Positions 63,601 through 64,000 of a stretch of 64,000 bases of DNA are shown here, one piece after another. The DNA is from Bacteroidales bacterium (GTDB lineage Bacteria > Bacteroidota > Bacteroidia > Bacteroidales > G3-4614). Both the position numbers and the translations under genes were made by a program. The notes beneath the pieces were generated by a model. It saw only the letters and a program-made list of their open reading frames with translations, did not search any database and was not told the origin of the DNA. How positions within the stretch are numbered: position 1 is the stretch's first letter; each line of letters opens with the position of its first letter. The stretch spans positions 161,178 to 225,177 of the forward strand of contig JAFXDI010000001.1 in the NCBI GenBank assembly GCA_017521245.1, given 5' to 3'.

Positions 63601-64000
63601 TACACATAGCAGTAACATTTGGCGTGGATAATAAGCAAAAAATGTATTTCAACGGAAAGAAAGTAGCTGAAACAACAATCCAGCATATAACCAACAATGC
63701 AGTGAGGGTTGCAGGAAGTAGCGTATATGTTGGAGGAACAAGTGTATATAAGAGTGGATTTAATGGCTGGGTAGATGAATTCCAAGTATGGGATAGAGTT
63801 TTGACTGATGTTGAGATACAGACAGCTATGAAAGGATATAACATCGTCCCGAGTGGATTACAAGGATATTGGAATTTTGAAACAACTCAAGAGAATAGCG
63901 AAGGTAAAAAAGTGTTCCCAAATTTAGGACAAAAAGGCTCATCTTATGTAGCAGAGTTGGTATCTACAATAGGAGAAGAGAATGGCGATTCAGGAATAGT
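60657..64000 (+). CDS. GH85 endo-beta-N-acetylglucosaminidase with LamG domain (copy 4, 3' end outside window)
   Basis: The reading frame opens at ATG 60657 (MKKVLSIVVALLLPICVYSQ signal peptide) and runs without a stop to the right edge: 1114 codons are visible. Catalytic pair Asn201-x-Glu203 lies in GIGWNSEFDFSR, with Trp in place of the Phe of the other copies before the Asn. WWCPIGGDGWN (96-106), WTMWSYTDIWGNWTAP, FVTNFNLGNGTFF and PSWRWW (PTWRWW in the other copies) are present. The LamG-like region (PYTYMMWFKADN...GWVDEFQVWDRVL...GYWNFET) is complete. The expected sorting domain would lie just past the edge. It is most like copies 1 and 2. Confidence 0.84.
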   Translation, partial: MKKVLSIVVALLLPICVYSQSSPQHEMYVKIGSESATWTDAYTNWTPGNTSLYQNLDDEAAENEQFFISRVKPRTRFTNSFTQVRISQIPDRKFLWWCPIGGDGWNALPSYFFGGEVWTMWSYTDIWGNWTAPFMSMPAAMLDVCHKNGVKISCVAPITWASYLSPTSEGYGEMLARMLIDGPDKFLKYLKYYGIDGIGWNSEFDFSRTKLMSGPYIGKEFHTATKLFFGDLYEKAETYGVPFHNCWYSMIHNLGTMPSPSPLSETNKDWFHYNGRPTSTVYFTNYGADLSVSQETHAANFPERSLFDVFMGVDYQAGTALKEWKQLNNYNISLGIWGAHNRNMIYEQRGERGSTPLQMQKTYQELLETVFTGSSGNPVNPPAINSYTKFSTTSTDAYGWAQYIVAKSVLTCDDLAADPFVTNFNLGNGTFFNIAGERHADTEWYNIGIQDYMPSWRWWATSTYMGRTAEEVSNDLTAEFTWDDAWFGGSCLQISGATEQTYLQLFKTKYPTAKSGDYLTIRYKVLSGTGTMAWACSKEGDEATAVERVIKTNATVESGDEDANGWVTLSTQLSGRQFKLNSSTIAQIGLKFTNTTEDFKILIGQIALTRGELGSSLIPATPVVDKVKLMARNYKGVDMKIIFNMADAYTGEPKEAYEPIYNSDVNTSHYRIYTQQEGKEEKVFTATTSWASYVVAAPYDTKLGGGLRIGVSAVSLDGEQESDIAWGEWLYPMNIQATIVEGTIIDKPIIKVNEEFTIKYIDINHPAATWEIINSATGASIKTFANTTSITLSLPTEGSYDVKITNADGTVAYTRGIIQVSPINTGAIPVLTSLTANKSEAYKEDDITLSYTASRVGEGTVSRSVKVEDPNMLRFPEVVGSRPYTYMMWFKADNLTHNSQGTNLIDKRSFTESWPHNNWGDFWVTIRPEQMALKETSATSTTNDKKHSANEISFNTYGWTEHDLPNSQMMSTDHSVNEGQWIHIAVTFGVDNKQKMYFNGKKVAETTIQHITNNAVRVAGSSVYVGGTSVYKSGFNGWVDEFQVWDRVLTDVEIQTAMKGYNIVPSGLQGYWNFETTQENSEGKKVFPNLGQKGSSYVAELVSTIGEENGDSGI

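Larger units (their letters stand above)
48570..64000 (+). repeat. Head-to-tail array of four paralogous GH85 genes
   Basis: Four direct repeats of about 3.8 kb (starts 48570, 52646, 56723, 60657; spacing 4076, 4077 and 3934 bp) encode the same domain series. Similarity runs through the coding regions; the spacers are not alike beyond promoter and terminator signals. At least one more copy could lie to the right. Confidence 0.88.

Noticed and set aside
48570-64000. A phase-variable or shuffling surface gene cassette
   Set aside because: No recombinase gene, inverted repeat or invertible promoter was found around the array, and each copy has its own intact start, promoter box and, where visible, terminator.

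Overview
The window is AT-rich chromosomal DNA of a Bacteroidota bacterium, most likely order Bacteroidales. Direct support: promoter sites of the Bacteroidetes type (TTTG, about 20 bp, TAnnTTTG); a complete SprA, the giant outer-membrane translocon of the type IX secretion system (T9SS); proteins ending in T9SS type A sorting domains (YPNPF...); a long-form PPi-dependent phosphofructokinase; and a tRNA gene with no encoded CCA. Genus and species cannot be told from the sequence.

Layout, left to right. 1-2751: the 3' part of a ModF-like double-ABC ATPase and an Uup-like ABC-F protein. 2994-4637 (-): pfp. 4895-6145: a secreted Big2/transglutaminase-like protein. 6416-8146: a NifU-like scaffold protein paired with a GGGtGRT-family protein, convergent with a TerB-DnaJ protein (-). 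9462-10914: an NfeD plus SPFH/stomatin membrane pair. 11188-15894: a 1568-residue secreted protein built from four YRI-type modules and InlB-type B-repeats. 16020-17384 (-): stand-alone TrpB2-type tryptophan synthase beta chain. 17529-22088: a TolC-MacA-MacB-type tripartite export operon, with the MacB ATPase and permease on separate genes. 22165-23761 (-): a small unknown protein and a PBP4-type DD-peptidase. 23851-26477: an AI-2E/PerM family permease overlapping a Ser-type sulfatase. 26523-34661 (-): ruvA-sprA. 34886-41691: a PhoR/PhoB-like two-component system divergent from a porin-pstSCAB operon with a Pho-box-like repeat at its promoter. 41795-45394 (-): acyl-CoA dehydrogenase with etfA and etfB. 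45895-47272 (-): a small protein with a possible sorting tail, and ispE. 47399-48118: plsC. 48222-48292: tRNA-Gln(CTG).

From 48570 to the right edge the window is filled by a head-to-tail array of at least four very large secreted proteins (1285, 1277, 1263 and more than 1114 residues). Each carries a GH85-type endo-beta-N-acetylglucosaminidase catalytic region with the Asn-x-Glu pair, then Ig-like regions and a LamG-like domain; the three complete copies end in a T9SS sorting domain. Each has its own promoter box, and each complete copy has its own terminator. This expansion of a usually single-copy N-glycan-cleaving enzyme, in a genome whose T9SS pore gene lies 15 kb away, is the most striking feature. 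It suggests a surface system for releasing N-glycans from host or dietary glycoproteins.

Two non-coding patterns also stand out: a heptameric TAGTTGT repeat at gene ends, which supplies the stop codon of three genes and presents stops in every frame, and small hairpins with differing stems inside conserved AT-rich flanks.
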